Shown here in pieces: positions 7,441-16,260 of a stretch of 64,000 nucleotides of DNA. Each line of letters starts with the position of its first letter. The stretch's first letter is position 1. The notes below the pieces were generated by a model. That model worked only from the letters and a program-made list of their open reading frames with translations, was not told the origin of the DNA and searched no databases. The stretch comes from Parabacteroides sp. AD58 (GTDB lineage Bacteria; Bacteroidota; Bacteroidia; Bacteroidales; Tannerellaceae). Position numbers and translations under genes: made by a program. The stretch lies in NCBI RefSeq assembly GCF_023744375.2, contig NZ_CP146284.1, positions 3,601,001-3,665,000 on the forward strand. The letters are read 5' to 3'.

Positions 7441-9459
7441 TTATTTCACTTGCTTCAGGCTTTCCAGCCACATATCCGCATGCAGATCCTGTCCTTTGGT
7501 AGAAAAATGGATGCCGTCGGCCCGCTGCCAAAGCAGGTTCAGCTGATCGGTGTCCGGACCTAAGTAAATATCGGGATACTGATCGGCCAATGCCTTTTGA
7601 GCCGCCCGGATTTCGGCACTGTTGCCATTGTCTTCGTCGAGGCACGCCGGATGATAACTGGCCTGTGCGATGACAATCGGCGCCTGGATGCCACGTGAGC
7701 GGAACACGTCGCGGATCGTCTCGAACATGCGGATATAATCTTCTTTCGGTGTATTCAGGATATTGTCGGTCTCGCCCTGATGCCACAGGATATAATCCGG
7801 TTCGATCTGGTCTTTCTTCAGCTGTTCAACCGTGCGGATCAGCAGGTCGTGCAGCTCGCCTCCTTTAGCCCACGCACCGACGCGGACACCGCCAACACCG
7901 ATCGGGACGACTGTTACTTTCTCTGCCATTCCGGCTTCCACCAGCTTGTCGCCGAGTCGGGTCCAGACACTGCCGCCTTCGCCCGTCGCGCCAATCAGCG
8001 GATCGGCCGCCCGGTATAATTTCCCGTCGAAGTAATTATAGACTTCCTTTTGTGACTGATACAGACCTTGTCCGTGGTTGGCCGAGTTAGACTGACCGAA
8101 GGTAAACAATACCAGGCTTCCTTGGGCCTTTTCCAACGGTTGGACATTCTGATTTTCCGCCCATTCCTTCAGTTTGTTCATGGCTGTAAAGAGCACACCG
8201 GCTTCGCCCCGGAATGTGCCGGAACCTTTGGGTTCGCCGCCCGGTGTGTACCATTCATAGAAACCCTGATTCTCAACAATCCGCCGGAGCATCGGAAGAA
8301 TCTCGTCATACGCATCCCGGACAAAACCATTCTCGACCAGCGCCTGAATCATCCGTCCGCCGAACCAGGTCCAGTCGCCTCCGTTCTGATAACCATACGG
8401 ATACATGCCCACATTCTTGAATGAGCCGGCCGGATACGTCGGATACATCGTCAGACCGATGGTCTGTGCATGAGCCGCCTTCATATTCTCCAGCATCTTC
8501 CGGTTGGCTTCTTCGATATCCTCTTTCGAAAGCAGGCCGGCCAGGATGGCAATGGTGGTTCCACCGTGATAATAGATCTGGTTCTCATTGAAACTTTCCG
8601 GGAAAGGAGAGCCGTCGAGATAGATATGCGGAATGAACTTGCGGTTCTTTTTGTCCCACAGATGGGTGCGGATATTCTTCTTCAGCTCGTCGCGCACCTG
8701 TGTCCACTTCTGACGTTTGGCCGCATCGTTCTCCAGCTCCAGATAATTGTTCAGAGCCAGGACCATCATGGCATTGTCATAGATATCGATGGCAAAATGG
8801 GTGTCCTTGTCGATCTCGACGCCCCACGGATGTTCGGGCTGCACATCGCCCCAGTCGGCCGTCGTTGCACCGATTAGTAAGCCATACTGCTTGTTGTACT
8901 TTTCGTTGAGAAGATATTCCAGCGCCCATTCCATCCGTTCGATGACGGTTTTGCCTTCAATCTTCGTCTGCAGATAGGCCGTGTTGCCGCTCCGCTTTAC
9001 ATATTTATAAATAGCTTGGATCAGAGAAGCCTCCTGGTCGGTTTCCACCGTATTCTTATGGGCAGCAAAGCGAGGCTCCGTTTCTGACAGGCGGTATTTA
9101 TATCCGCCTTCTTTCCCTATTTCCGCTTTCTTGATGTCGAGGAATCCGTCTACAATATCACCGGTTTTTCCCTGGAAGTGAAAGAAGGTGTTCAGGTTCG
9201 AACGGATGGCATCGTCGGGCATGACTTCCATCGCCAGTTCGATGAAGGTATTATAATCGCGTATCCAGACTTCGCCATAGCCGTCGCCGGCATTAAATCC
9301 GCCAGATGCCACTTTGCGGGCCATCTGATCCACCTGGGTCATTAATCCTTCATTCAGGATTCGTTTCTGCAGTACGTGCATTTCTTCGGGCGACGATTGT
9401 GCTGTCAGCGTAAATACCGAAAACAAACCGGAAATGCCAGCCAGTAAAAGAGGTTTCAT
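7441..9459 (-). CDS. Secreted two-domain protein: six-hairpin glycosidase-like plus SASA/CE6-like esterase
   Basis: The 672-residue protein has a signal peptide (MKPLLLAGISGLFSVFTLTAQ). Residues about 25-440 look like an (alpha/alpha)6-barrel glycosidase: GYGEVWIRDYNTF, GATTADWGDV, YQNGGDWTWFGG and FYEWYTPGGEPKG are the sort of aromatic and acidic loops found in six-hairpin enzymes. Residues about 450-672 are an SGNH-type carbohydrate esterase with the three expected blocks: FGQSNSANHG (nucleophilic serine), WHQGETD and DGIHFS (catalytic Asp-His). This is the layout of sialate O-acetylesterase/CE6 domains. One chain would therefore cut a glycan and remove acyl groups. The exact substrate and GH family are not assignable by eye. 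The start at 9459 gives the canonical signal peptide. Confidence 0.75.
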   Translation of the reverse strand: MKPLLLAGISGLFSVFTLTAQSSPEEMHVLQKRILNEGLMTQVDQMARKVASGGFNAGDGYGEVWIRDYNTFIELAMEVMPDDAIRSNLNTFFHFQGKTGDIVDGFLDIKKAEIGKEGGYKYRLSETEPRFAAHKNTVETDQEASLIQAIYKYVKRSGNTAYLQTKIEGKTVIERMEWALEYLLNEKYNKQYGLLIGATTADWGDVQPEHPWGVEIDKDTHFAIDIYDNAMMVLALNNYLELENDAAKRQKWTQVRDELKKNIRTHLWDKKNRKFIPHIYLDGSPFPESFNENQIYYHGGTTIAILAGLLSKEDIEEANRKMLENMKAAHAQTIGLTMYPTYPAGSFKNVGMYPYGYQNGGDWTWFGGRMIQALVENGFVRDAYDEILPMLRRIVENQGFYEWYTPGGEPKGSGTFRGEAGVLFTAMNKLKEWAENQNVQPLEKAQGSLVLFTFGQSNSANHGQGLYQSQKEVYNYFDGKLYRAADPLIGATGEGGSVWTRLGDKLVEAGMAEKVTVVPIGVGGVRVGAWAKGGELHDLLIRTVEQLKKDQIEPDYILWHQGETDNILNTPKEDYIRMFETIRDVFRSRGIQAPIVIAQASYHPACLDEDNGNSAEIRAAQKALADQYPDIYLGPDTDQLNLLWQRADGIHFSTKGQDLHADMWLESLKQVK

Positions 9460-9501
9460 CTGTATCATGATACTTAGATTGTTTAGTTAATATCTTTTCT
9501 G

Positions 9502-9509
9502 CAAAAATA
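9502..9509 (-). promoter_or_regulatory. Promoter -7 box for the glycosidase-esterase gene
   Basis: CAAAAATA reads TATTTTTG on the minus strand and lies 43 bp upstream of the start codon at 9459. Confidence 0.5.
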
Positions 9510-9626
9510 GCAGGAAAAGTCAGAAGCCGACCGGTAATTTCTTCCGATTTCATTATACTATATGCTTTTTCACGTCCAGAAGGGAAGAAATAGGTTTGCC
9601 ATTCTGTTTAATCCGGCAATAATTAT

Positions 9627-9634
9627 TACCTTTG
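9627..9634 (+). promoter_or_regulatory. Promoter -7 box for guaA
   Basis: TACCTTTG (TAnnTTTG) lies 28 bp before the guaA ATG at 9662. The earliest in-frame start at 9632 falls inside this box, which rules it out as the real start. Confidence 0.6.
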
Positions 9635-9661
9635 CACAAACAATCTAATAAAGATAATCGC

Positions 9662-11182
9662 ATGCACGAAAGACTTATTATTCTTGATTTCGGTTCGCAG
9701 ACTACGCAGCTCATTGGCCGCCGTGTCAGAGAGTTGAATATGTACTGCGAAATCGTTCCGTACAACAAGTTTCCGCATGATGCGACAGATGTAAAAGGTG
9801 TGATCCTCTCAGGAAGTCCTTATTCTGTTTACGATGAAAGTGCCTTTAAAATTGACCTCAGCCAAATACGTGGCAAATATCCGGTATTGGGTATTTGTTA
9901 TGGCGCGCAATTTATTGCCTATTCGTCTGGCGGAAAAGTGGAACCAGCCAATTCTCGTGAATATGGTCGGGCCAACCTGACTTCTATTGATCCGCAAGAT
10001 CCTTTGTTCAAAGGTATTGAGCCGGGTTCACAAATTTGGATGTCGCACGGCGATACAATTACCCAGTTGCCCGACAACTTCAAGATTATTGCCAGTACAA
10101 ATGATGTACAAAACGCAGCTTATCATATTGAAGGTGAACAGACCTGGGGTGTACAGTTCCATCCGGAAGTATTCCATACGACTGATGGTACGAAGTTATT
10201 GGACAACTTCCTGAATATTTGTGGTTGTGCCAAGGACTGGACTCCGGCTTCCTTCATTGAATCGACTGTTGCCGAGCTGAAGGAGAAGTTGGGCAATGAT
10301 AAAGTCATCCTGGCTTTGTCGGGTGGTGTTGATTCTTCTGTTACAGCGGTGTTGCTGAATAAGGCAATCGGTAAGAATCTGACCTGTATCTTTGTCGATC
10401 ATGGTCTGCTTCGCAAGAATGAGTTCGAAAACGTATTGCGTGATTATGAACATTTAGGTCTGAACGTAATCGGAGTCAATGCGAAAGATAAATTCTACCG
10501 TGAGCTGGCAGGCGTTACTGAACCGGAAAAGAAACGTAAGATCATTGGTAAGGGCTTCATCGATGTCTTCAATGAAGAAGCACGCAAGCTGAAAGATATC
10601 AAATGGTTAGGACAGGGAACCATCTATCCGGATGTGATCGAGTCCTTGTCTATCACCGGAACGACAATCAAGAGCCATCACAATGTAGGTGGTCTGCCTA
10701 AGAACATGGACCTGAAATTGGTAGAGCCATTGCGTCTGCTGTTTAAGGACGAAGTTCGCCGGGTAGGTATCGAACTGGGTATGCAGGAACATCTGATCAA
10801 GCGTCATCCGTTCCCAGGTCCTGGTTTAGGTATTCGTATTTTAGGTGATATCACTCCTGAGAAAGTACGTATTCTGCAGGATGCCGATGATATTTACATG
10901 TCGCTGATGCGTGAATGGGGGTTGTATGACAAGATCTGGCAAGCTGGAGCAATACTGCTTCCGATCCGTTCGGTAGGAGTAATGGGTGATGAACGCACCT
11001 ATGAAAATACAGTTGCCCTGCGTGCCGTTACTTCTTCGGATGCCATGACGGCAGACTGGGCTCATCTGCCTTACGAATTCCTGGCTAAGGTATCAAACGA
11101 GATCATCAACAAGGTGAAAGGGGTTAATCGCGTAGTATATGATATCAGTTCAAAACCACCAGCAACCATCGAGTGGGAGTAA
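9662..11182 (+). CDS. guaA: GMP synthase (glutamine-hydrolysing)
   Basis: GuaA aminates XMP to GMP using glutamine and ATP. The 506-residue protein starts with a class I glutamine amidotransferase domain ([20 protein letters not shown]; nucleophile Cys in [10 protein letters not shown]; His-Glu in GVQFHPEV). The ATP-pyrophosphatase domain follows with its P-loop [16 protein letters not shown], then the dimerisation domain ending in KPPATIEWE. Length and order are normal for the family. The start at 9662 is set by the -7 box at 9627. The gene is followed by a strong terminator and by an AT-rich accessory segment. Its last codons (TIEWE-stop) recur at 13011-13028, so the 3' end appears to have served as an integration site. 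Confidence 0.97.
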   Translation: MHERLIILDFGSQTTQLIGRRVRELNMYCEIVPYNKFPHDATDVKGVILSGSPYSVYDESAFKIDLSQIRGKYPVLGICYGAQFIAYSSGGKVEPANSREYGRANLTSIDPQDPLFKGIEPGSQIWMSHGDTITQLPDNFKIIASTNDVQNAAYHIEGEQTWGVQFHPEVFHTTDGTKLLDNFLNICGCAKDWTPASFIESTVAELKEKLGNDKVILALSGGVDSSVTAVLLNKAIGKNLTCIFVDHGLLRKNEFENVLRDYEHLGLNVIGVNAKDKFYRELAGVTEPEKKRKIIGKGFIDVFNEEARKLKDIKWLGQGTIYPDVIESLSITGTTIKSHHNVGGLPKNMDLKLVEPLRLLFKDEVRRVGIELGMQEHLIKRHPFPGPGLGIRILGDITPEKVRILQDADDIYMSLMREWGLYDKIWQAGAILLPIRSVGVMGDERTYENTVALRAVTSSDAMTADWAHLPYEFLAKVSNEIINKVKGVNRVVYDISSKPPATIEWE

Positions 11183-11224
11183 TTGACTTCGTCCATTTTA
11201 CAGGTAAAAGTAAATATCAGACAA

Positions 11225-11310
11225 TTTAAAATCAATAAATTAAGCTACTATCACTGCTAATCATCTAAGGTAGTGATAGTAGCTTTTTTTATACACTTTT
11301 TGAGAATTGA
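11225..11310 (+). terminator. guaA terminator; copy 1 of a threefold repeat
   Basis: AAGCTACTATCACT and AGTGATAGTAGCTT form a perfect 14-bp stem (about 11242-11287) followed by a T run. The stem-loop, the ATTTAAAATC before it and the TTTTTGAGA after it recur at about 13042-13140 and 14300-14400. Confidence 0.85.
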
Positions 11311-11449
11311 CCCCTAAAATTGCTCCCTCCCTACGGATGGACCAATAATTATGCGAACTCAGGGTCTGGTTTGTGCTCAAGTTCTTCAGATGCTCCAGGA
11401 TCTTTCTTGAAGTATACAACCGATTGGGGACAGTATAGTTAAATAAAAC

Positions 11450-11520
11450 GAGGATATGCAAAAATAAATTCCATAATAAAATATACACTATTATTTTTAG
11501 GAATAACTTTGCATATCCTC
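11450..11520 (+). promoter_or_regulatory. Large inverted repeat carrying outward-facing -7 boxes
   Basis: GAGGATATGCAAA at 11450 and TTTGCATATCCTC ending at 11520 are perfect 13-bp inverted arms, extended inward by TTCC/GGAA. TAACTTTG at 11504-11511 in the right arm fits the -7 box for the lipoprotein gene starting at 11538. The left arm read on the minus strand gives TATTTTTG, so each arm carries a candidate promoter pointing outward. Confidence 0.55.
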
Positions 11521-11537
11521 TTGTAAAATTGCGACAA

Positions 11538-12737
11538 ATGAGAAAATCTATATTTATATCTTTATCAATAATTTGCATTTCATGTATTATATCATGTGAT
11601 AAGAACAATAATAAGAGCATGGAATGTAAGAAAGATAACATTATTCAGCTTGCAAATGCAGCCCAAAAGACTCAATCTGTTAAATTGTCAGAAATAGCTG
11701 ATTCCATTTCTTTTCTACCTTTAGACAGTAGGCATCTAATCGGAGAAGCAAGAATAACTGTATCTAATAAATATCTGTTTATAGGTTCAAGCGTCTTTGA
11801 TTGGAATGGAAAGTATTTGTTTGAAATTGGTCAAAGAGGTGTTGGAGCTGGAGAAGAAATATTTTTACATACGGTAATAAATATCGATTCATCATTCTAT
11901 TCTATGGCTGATAAATTGATAGCATATAATAGCAAAGGCAAATACAATGGCAAAGAGCATTCTGTTTTAGATATTCATCCTTTAGATATAGGGCGCGCTG
12001 ATACAAATATGGTAATTTGTACATTAGACACGCTCTTCTTTTTCTCTCAGAATCTACATTTACTAAAAACAAAACGAGTAGTTCCCGATTGGCCAGAAAA
12101 ATCAACAATGATGAGTTACAATAAAAATCTTCGTTTCTTTACGGAAAACATGGATTCGGTTCTATATTACAATTACATAAATGATACAATTTACCGGGTT
12201 CTCGATAACAGCATTCAACCACGCTGGATTGTTGACCTTGCAGACGAAAAAATTCCATTAAAATACTTATTAGGAAATGAGATGAAACGGTTAGGGGTTG
12301 GAGCAGAATATTTTAAAAACAACAATTTATCAGATTGGGAATACTTACGGGAAACAGATAATAAAATACGTGTCTTTTCGATTTTTGAATCGAAAAATTA
12401 TGTTTTTGTATATTGGTTCAGGCTATTTGATTTTTGGCAATTACGGAACCTTCCCCCTACAAAATTCCAAATAGCATATTATGATAAGAATAAACAAAAT
12501 ACCATTGCTGTCAATGATAAAGGATTTGTTGATGACATCAGTTCATTAGGCACATTTTACCCTCAATTAGGAATACATGATAATTGTATGCTTTCCTCCT
12601 TTTGGCCTTATGAATTAAAAGATAGAATAGATTCATTAGAGCAGAAGGGAGAAGTTGTAGATATGAAATTGCGAAATATGCTAAAGAAAGTAGAGGAAGA
12701 AGATAATCCTATTTTAGTATTAGTTCATCTTAAATAA
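11538..12737 (+). CDS. BF3164-like six-bladed beta-propeller lipoprotein
   Basis: The 399-residue protein begins with a lipoprotein signal (MRKSIFISLSIICISCIISC, lipid-modified Cys followed by DKNNN). The body resembles the BF3164/DUF4934/DUF4221 group of Bacteroidales lipoproteins predicted to be six-bladed propellers: KLSEIADSISFLPLDSRHLI and a following DWNGKYLFEIGQRGVGAGE are typical of the first blades. The function of these proteins is not known. It is clearly more AT-rich than guaA and lies alone between the guaA 3' end and the second TIEWE-stop copy, so it is the cargo of the accessory segment. The ATG at 11538 is preferred over 11529 for its normal signal peptide. Confidence 0.7.
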   Translation: MRKSIFISLSIICISCIISCDKNNNKSMECKKDNIIQLANAAQKTQSVKLSEIADSISFLPLDSRHLIGEARITVSNKYLFIGSSVFDWNGKYLFEIGQRGVGAGEEIFLHTVINIDSSFYSMADKLIAYNSKGKYNGKEHSVLDIHPLDIGRADTNMVICTLDTLFFFSQNLHLLKTKRVVPDWPEKSTMMSYNKNLRFFTENMDSVLYYNYINDTIYRVLDNSIQPRWIVDLADEKIPLKYLLGNEMKRLGVGAEYFKNNNLSDWEYLRETDNKIRVFSIFESKNYVFVYWFRLFDFWQLRNLPPTKFQIAYYDKNKQNTIAVNDKGFVDDISSLGTFYPQLGIHDNCMLSSFWPYELKDRIDSLEQKGEVVDMKLRNMLKKVEEEDNPILVLVHLK

Positions 12738-13007
12738 AAGTAGCTTATGAAATCAACTGTCATATTTTCCGTTGGAGTGGAGTTATACACAAATTAAGCA
12801 TACTTTTTCCCATTGAAACTTTACGATGATAATGGCGATATTCCTCAATGAGAATGTGCCGTTAAAATAAGAATTAATTTTTTGCCCCCAAATTAGGGCT
12901 AATAATATTAGTATTCAGTACTTTCTTAAAATCAATAAACGACCCCTATTTATGACCCTATTTGTAACTTAAATATTATTAATCTATTGAAAAACAAGGT
13001 TAAAAAA

Positions 13008-13033
13008 AACTATCGAGTGGGAATAATCGGATT
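13008..13033 (+). repeat. Second copy of the guaA 3' end (attachment-site-like)
   Basis: By eye 21 of 26 bases match the guaA end at 11164-11189. The codons ACT ATC GAG TGG GAA TAA encode TIEWE-stop, as does guaA with ACC ATC GAG TGG GAG TAA. The two coding differences are both silent third-position changes, as expected of a guaA end from another genome rather than a chance match. Confidence 0.7.
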
Positions 13034-13041
13034 CCTCCTAT

Positions 13042-13222
13042 TTACTAAATATTCTATCATTCAATCAGGCTACTATCACTGCGAAGTATCAAAGACAGTG
13101 ATAGTAGTTTTTTATATACCTTATTGAGATTGTGCCCCGATATTCCGGGAAAGGTCCAGAGAGAAAAAAGAACGGCTTGCAAAACCTTTGGAAAGTCTCC
13201 GAGAGAAAAAAGAACGGCTTGC
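13042..13222 (+). repeat. Copy 2 of the guaA-terminator repeat plus 42-bp tandem
   Basis: It contains the stem CTACTATCACTG...CAGTGATAGTAG followed by a T run and TTGAGATTG, then CCGATATTCCGG and two GAGAGAAAAAAGAACGGCTTGC units 42 bp apart. Most of it recurs at 14295-14465. Confidence 0.75.
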
Positions 13223-13256
13223 CGGAAGTCGGGAAAGACCCCGCTGAAAGTTTCTC

Positions 13257-13730
13257 GTGCTTTCGGGACTTTCAGATAGCCCTACTGAGAAATTTTACTC
13301 CCTGATCCCCCACTTTTTAAATCTTCCTATATCTGTTAAAAGATGTTCGATACGAACCAAAGTATTGCATCGTGCTGATTTCTTTTTTAGATTTGATCCG
13401 AAGTATAAGAATTTTGAATTTGAAGCCAAAGTTTTTCATGACTTTGCTTATAATAAAGCCATACTTTATGACAACTTGAATGTTGGTTTTCACCTATTGG
13501 CAACAATGACTTATCCAGATCCAACTTTTGCAACTGATTATAGAGAATGGCTTGATAAATGTGCAGAAAAAGGCTGTATGCCAAGTTCTGAATTTGCTAC
13601 CTATAACAGCTTCTGCAAACAATGGCAGGGCTATCCAGGAGAATACAAGGAAGGTTTGGTTCCTAAGCTTTTAGAATTCTATTTCAGGAAAGCGGATCCT
13701 CCTATTAAACCCAATAATAATGAATATTAA
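13257..13730 (+). pseudogene. Hypothetical protein, probably 5'-truncated
   Basis: I do not recognise this family. The open frame gives up to 157 residues, but the only upstream start is a GTG inside a repeat-derived hairpin, and the first 40 residues or so (LSGLSDSPTEKFYS...) have no protein-like character. From about residue 46 the sequence looks genuine (FDPKYKNFEFEAKVFHDFAY, then GFHLLATMTYPDP, YREWLDKCAEKGCM and LLEFYFRKADPPIK), with no signal peptide or membrane segment. The likeliest reading is the C-terminal half of a gene cut by the rearrangement that placed repeat copy 2 in front of it. It lies 23 bp upstream of the next small gene. Confidence 0.45.
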
Positions 13731-13753
13731 TTACTAATTAAATCAAATATCCT

Positions 13754-14281
13754 ATGATGAGAATACTTTTAATTTTATTATCGCTATCTTACATTTTCCC
13801 TTTGAATTCGGTTGGCCAAGAAATAGTAAGATTTAAAAAGCAACAAATGAAAGAATCGGTTTGCCTTTATTCACTAGAAGATGAAAAGTTACGAAAAAAA
13901 TTACCTGACAAAATGGTCCCTATGGGATTTGAAAGGGAAGGCACTTTAAAATGGTTTAGAGATTGCCAGCAACTGTTGCAAAAGGAATTCGCGAATATCA
14001 GTGATGAGGAATATACTTACTTGAGACGTATTAGATGGTATATTTGGATGTTCCATGATGGAACTTGTCAACATAACTATTTTTATGTACCCGATGCCGA
14101 AGAAACTTTCAAACACGTGAAAGATCTGGAAATACATTTGGCCAACTTAGTGGAGCAAATGGATAGTTTAAGGTTCCAACCCGATCAAATTAGGCTATCG
14201 GATCCCCGAAATAAAAGTATCAATATGGCAGATACTATGGTTCCTTTATTCTACCTACGGAAGAAGATAGACGACAAGTAA
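13754..14281 (+). CDS. Small exported protein of unknown function
   Basis: The 175-residue product has a signal peptide (MMRILLILLSLSYIFPLNSVGQ) and a mature part rich in charged and aromatic residues, for example LRRIRWYIWMFHDGTCQHNY, with no motif I can name. The mature domain contains two cysteines, at about residues 36 and 75, plus one in the DGTCQHN loop. It lies between repeat copies 2 and 3 with the truncated gene upstream, and is AT-rich like the rest of the guaA-linked segment. It may belong to a lineage-specific family of secreted proteins; no function should be assumed. Confidence 0.6.
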   Translation: MMRILLILLSLSYIFPLNSVGQEIVRFKKQQMKESVCLYSLEDEKLRKKLPDKMVPMGFEREGTLKWFRDCQQLLQKEFANISDEEYTYLRRIRWYIWMFHDGTCQHNYFYVPDAEETFKHVKDLEIHLANLVEQMDSLRFQPDQIRLSDPRNKSINMADTMVPLFYLRKKIDDK

Positions 14282-14294
14282 TAAGAAAATGTTT

Positions 14295-14465
14295 CTTACT
14301 AACTATTCGATCATTTAAAATCCTCCTATCAGGCTACTATCACTACGAAGTATCTAAGACAGTGATAGTAGTTCTTTTATATGTCTTTTTGAGATTGCGC
14401 TCCGATATTCCGGAAAAGGTCCAGAGAGAAAAAAAGAACGCCTTGCAAAGACTTTGGAAAGGCCT
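14295..14465 (+). repeat. Copy 3 of the guaA-terminator repeat
   Basis: TTACTAA.TATTC.ATCATT, the stem-loop CTACTATCACT...AGTGATAGTAG, the TTTTTGAGATTG block, CCGATATTCCGG and one GAGAGAAAAAAAGAACGCCTTGC unit match copy 2 with few changes. Confidence 0.75.
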
Positions 14466-14480
14466 CTCAATGATAAAAAA

Positions 14481-14519
14481 GGCGGACATTCCGTTTGGTT
14501 TCCCTTCGAAATGTCCGCC
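14481..14519 (-). terminator. Terminator of the second AspT-type transporter
   Basis: GGCGGACATT (14481-14490) and AATGTCCGCC (14510-14519) are a perfect 10-bp inverted repeat; the minus strand then runs into TTTTTTATC. It lies 24 bp after the stop codon of the minus-strand transporter. Confidence 0.8.
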
Positions 14520-14542
14520 ATATAAATTAAAATAATGAGAAA

Positions 14543-16219
14543 TTAGGCGAAGAACAGAATCATCAATTGAGCTGTCAATACACGTAAGAACATGGTTAAC
14601 GGATAGACAGTAGCATAGCCGACTGACGGCGCGTCATTTCCGGCTGTGGCGTTTGAATAAGCCAGTGCAGGCGGATCAGTTGTACTGCCGGCAATCAGAC
14701 CCATCAGGGTGAAATAGTTGACCTTGAAGAAATAACGGGCTACGCAGCCGATAACCAGCAATGGAACAACCGTTATGATGAAACCATAGCCAATCCAGGC
14801 AACACCGCCGTCGTTGACGATTGTATCGACAAAGCCTTCACCGGCACTCAGTCCTACGCAGGCCAGGAACATCGCGATACCTATTTCACGCAGCATCAGG
14901 TTGGCACTTTGGGTTGTATAGGTAATCAGCTTATAGTGATAGCCGAAGCGGCTGATCAGGATAGCTACAATCAGCGGACCGCCGGCCAGACCTAACTTCA
15001 CCGGTTGAGGAATACCCGGGAATGAGAACGGAATACTTCCCAAGATAATACCTAATGCGATACCGACGAAGATCGTGATCAGATTCGGTTCGTTCAGGCG
15101 CTTCATCGAATTACCCAATACTTTCTCGACATTCGATACGGCTGTTTCAGTACCGACAACATTCACACGGTCGCCGACCTGCAGGGTCAGATTTGGTTTT
15201 GCCACCAGATCAACACCGGCACGGTTGATTCTCGTAATATTGATACCATACAGCTTACGCAGTTTCAGGTCGCCCAAGCGTTTGCCGTTCAGTTCCGGTT
15301 TGGTAATCAGAATACGGCGGTTGACAAACTGGCTCTCCATACGGATCCATTGCTTACGTTCCATGTCGATGGCTTCGCCAATGAAAATCTTGATCTTTTC
15401 AGCGTTCGGTTCGGTAGTAATGACGAAGATTTTATCGTTTTCGTGCAATACCGTATTTGCCGAAGCAATATCAATTTTCTTGTCACTGTCTCTCCAGATA
15501 CGGGAGATGACAAAGTCGGTATGTTCGAGCAGTGATGAGATTTCGGCTACGGTCTTGTTGAAGATAGCCGGATTCTTTACTACCAGAGAAATAGGAATAG
15601 CTTCGTTGGAATGAGAAGTTTCTGCCTTTTCCAGCTGTTCGTTCTCCTTCTGGAAGGAAATACGGAAAATATAGCGGATGACGATGATTGAGAGGATGAT
15701 ACCGACAACACCCAACGGATACGCAACGGCATATCCTAAAGGAATAGAGTTATCGCTCACTCCATACATGTCAGAATAAGCCTGCTGGGCAGCACCCAAA
15801 CCCGGCGTGTTGGTAACAGCTCCTGACAAAATACCTACCATCGTTGGAATGGGTATTCCTGTAATAAAATGTAACACTAAGGCGATGATTACACCTAATA
15901 GAACAATTCCGGTAGCCAGCATATTCAGCGTGACGCCACCTTCCTTAAAAGATGAAAAGAAACCGGGTCCTACTTGCATTCCGACAGAATAGACAAACAA
16001 GATTAACCCAAACTCCTTAAAGAAATGAATCACGTGCGTATTAATGGTTATTCCAAAATGGCCCATGATAATACCCACAAACAAAACGAGCGTAATACCT
16101 AAAGATACCCCAAAAATCTTTATCTTCCCTAATTGGATACCTACTGCGATTACAAAAGATAATAATAGAATGGAATGCCCTACACCTTGGCCCCAAATCA
16201 AATCATTTATCCAATCCAT
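14543..16219 (-). CDS. AspT/YidE-type transporter, second paralogue
   Basis: The 558-residue membrane protein has the same plan as the protein at 352-1947: an N-terminal membrane half with TNTPGLGAA, two RCK_C-like domains (about 215-385), and a C-terminal half with [20 protein letters not shown] then [10 protein letters not shown]. The duplicated signature has drifted in the second half (TDPPALA instead of TSTPGLA), so the substrate may differ from its paralogue. The open frame starts at 16309, but a -7 box at 16261-16268 lies downstream of that point, so the ATG at 16219 ([12 protein letters not shown]) is the real start. It is transcribed divergently from the cyclophilin gene. Confidence 0.85.
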   Translation of the reverse strand: MDWINDLIWGQGVGHSILLLSFVIAVGIQLGKIKIFGVSLGITLVLFVGIIMGHFGITINTHVIHFFKEFGLILFVYSVGMQVGPGFFSSFKEGGVTLNMLATGIVLLGVIIALVLHFITGIPIPTMVGILSGAVTNTPGLGAAQQAYSDMYGVSDNSIPLGYAVAYPLGVVGIILSIIVIRYIFRISFQKENEQLEKAETSHSNEAIPISLVVKNPAIFNKTVAEISSLLEHTDFVISRIWRDSDKKIDIASANTVLHENDKIFVITTEPNAEKIKIFIGEAIDMERKQWIRMESQFVNRRILITKPELNGKRLGDLKLRKLYGINITRINRAGVDLVAKPNLTLQVGDRVNVVGTETAVSNVEKVLGNSMKRLNEPNLITIFVGIALGIILGSIPFSFPGIPQPVKLGLAGGPLIVAILISRFGYHYKLITYTTQSANLMLREIGIAMFLACVGLSAGEGFVDTIVNDGGVAWIGYGFIITVVPLLVIGCVARYFFKVNYFTLMGLIAGSTTDPPALAYSNATAGNDAPSVGYATVYPLTMFLRVLTAQLMILFFA

Positions 16220-16260
16220 ACTAACACCATTAAAAAACTTAATTTCCTCTAATAAGTGTG

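Larger units (their letters stand above)
11183..11537. other. guaA downstream region: terminator, gene-tail remnant, palindromic promoter
   Basis: This 355-bp gap holds the guaA terminator (11242-11287), a short open reading tail on the minus strand (11349-11414, reading YFKKDPGASEELEHKPDPEF then stop), and a large inverted repeat at 11450-11520 that contains the promoter of the next gene. No full gene fits here. Confidence 0.6.
12738..13256. other. AT-rich gap with a second guaA 3' end and stem-loop repeat
   Basis: No gene is supported. From left to right it holds AT-rich sequence, two close direct repeats GACCCCTATTTAT and GACCCTATTTGT near 12943-12968, the guaA 3'-end-like site (13008-13033), copy 2 of the terminator repeat (13042-13140) and two 22-base repeats GAGAGAAAAAAGAACGGCTTGC (13159-13180 and 13201-13222). 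Confidence 0.6.

Noticed and set aside
11450..11520. Inverted repeat considered as an invertible promoter.
   Set aside because: The arms are separated by only about 27 bp, far shorter than known invertible promoters of Bacteroides, and no recombinase gene is near.
11261..11641. 126-codon minus-strand frame across the guaA downstream region.
   Set aside because: It overlaps the promoter palindrome and the start of the lipoprotein gene and reads like non-coding sequence; only a different frame shows a gene-like tail.
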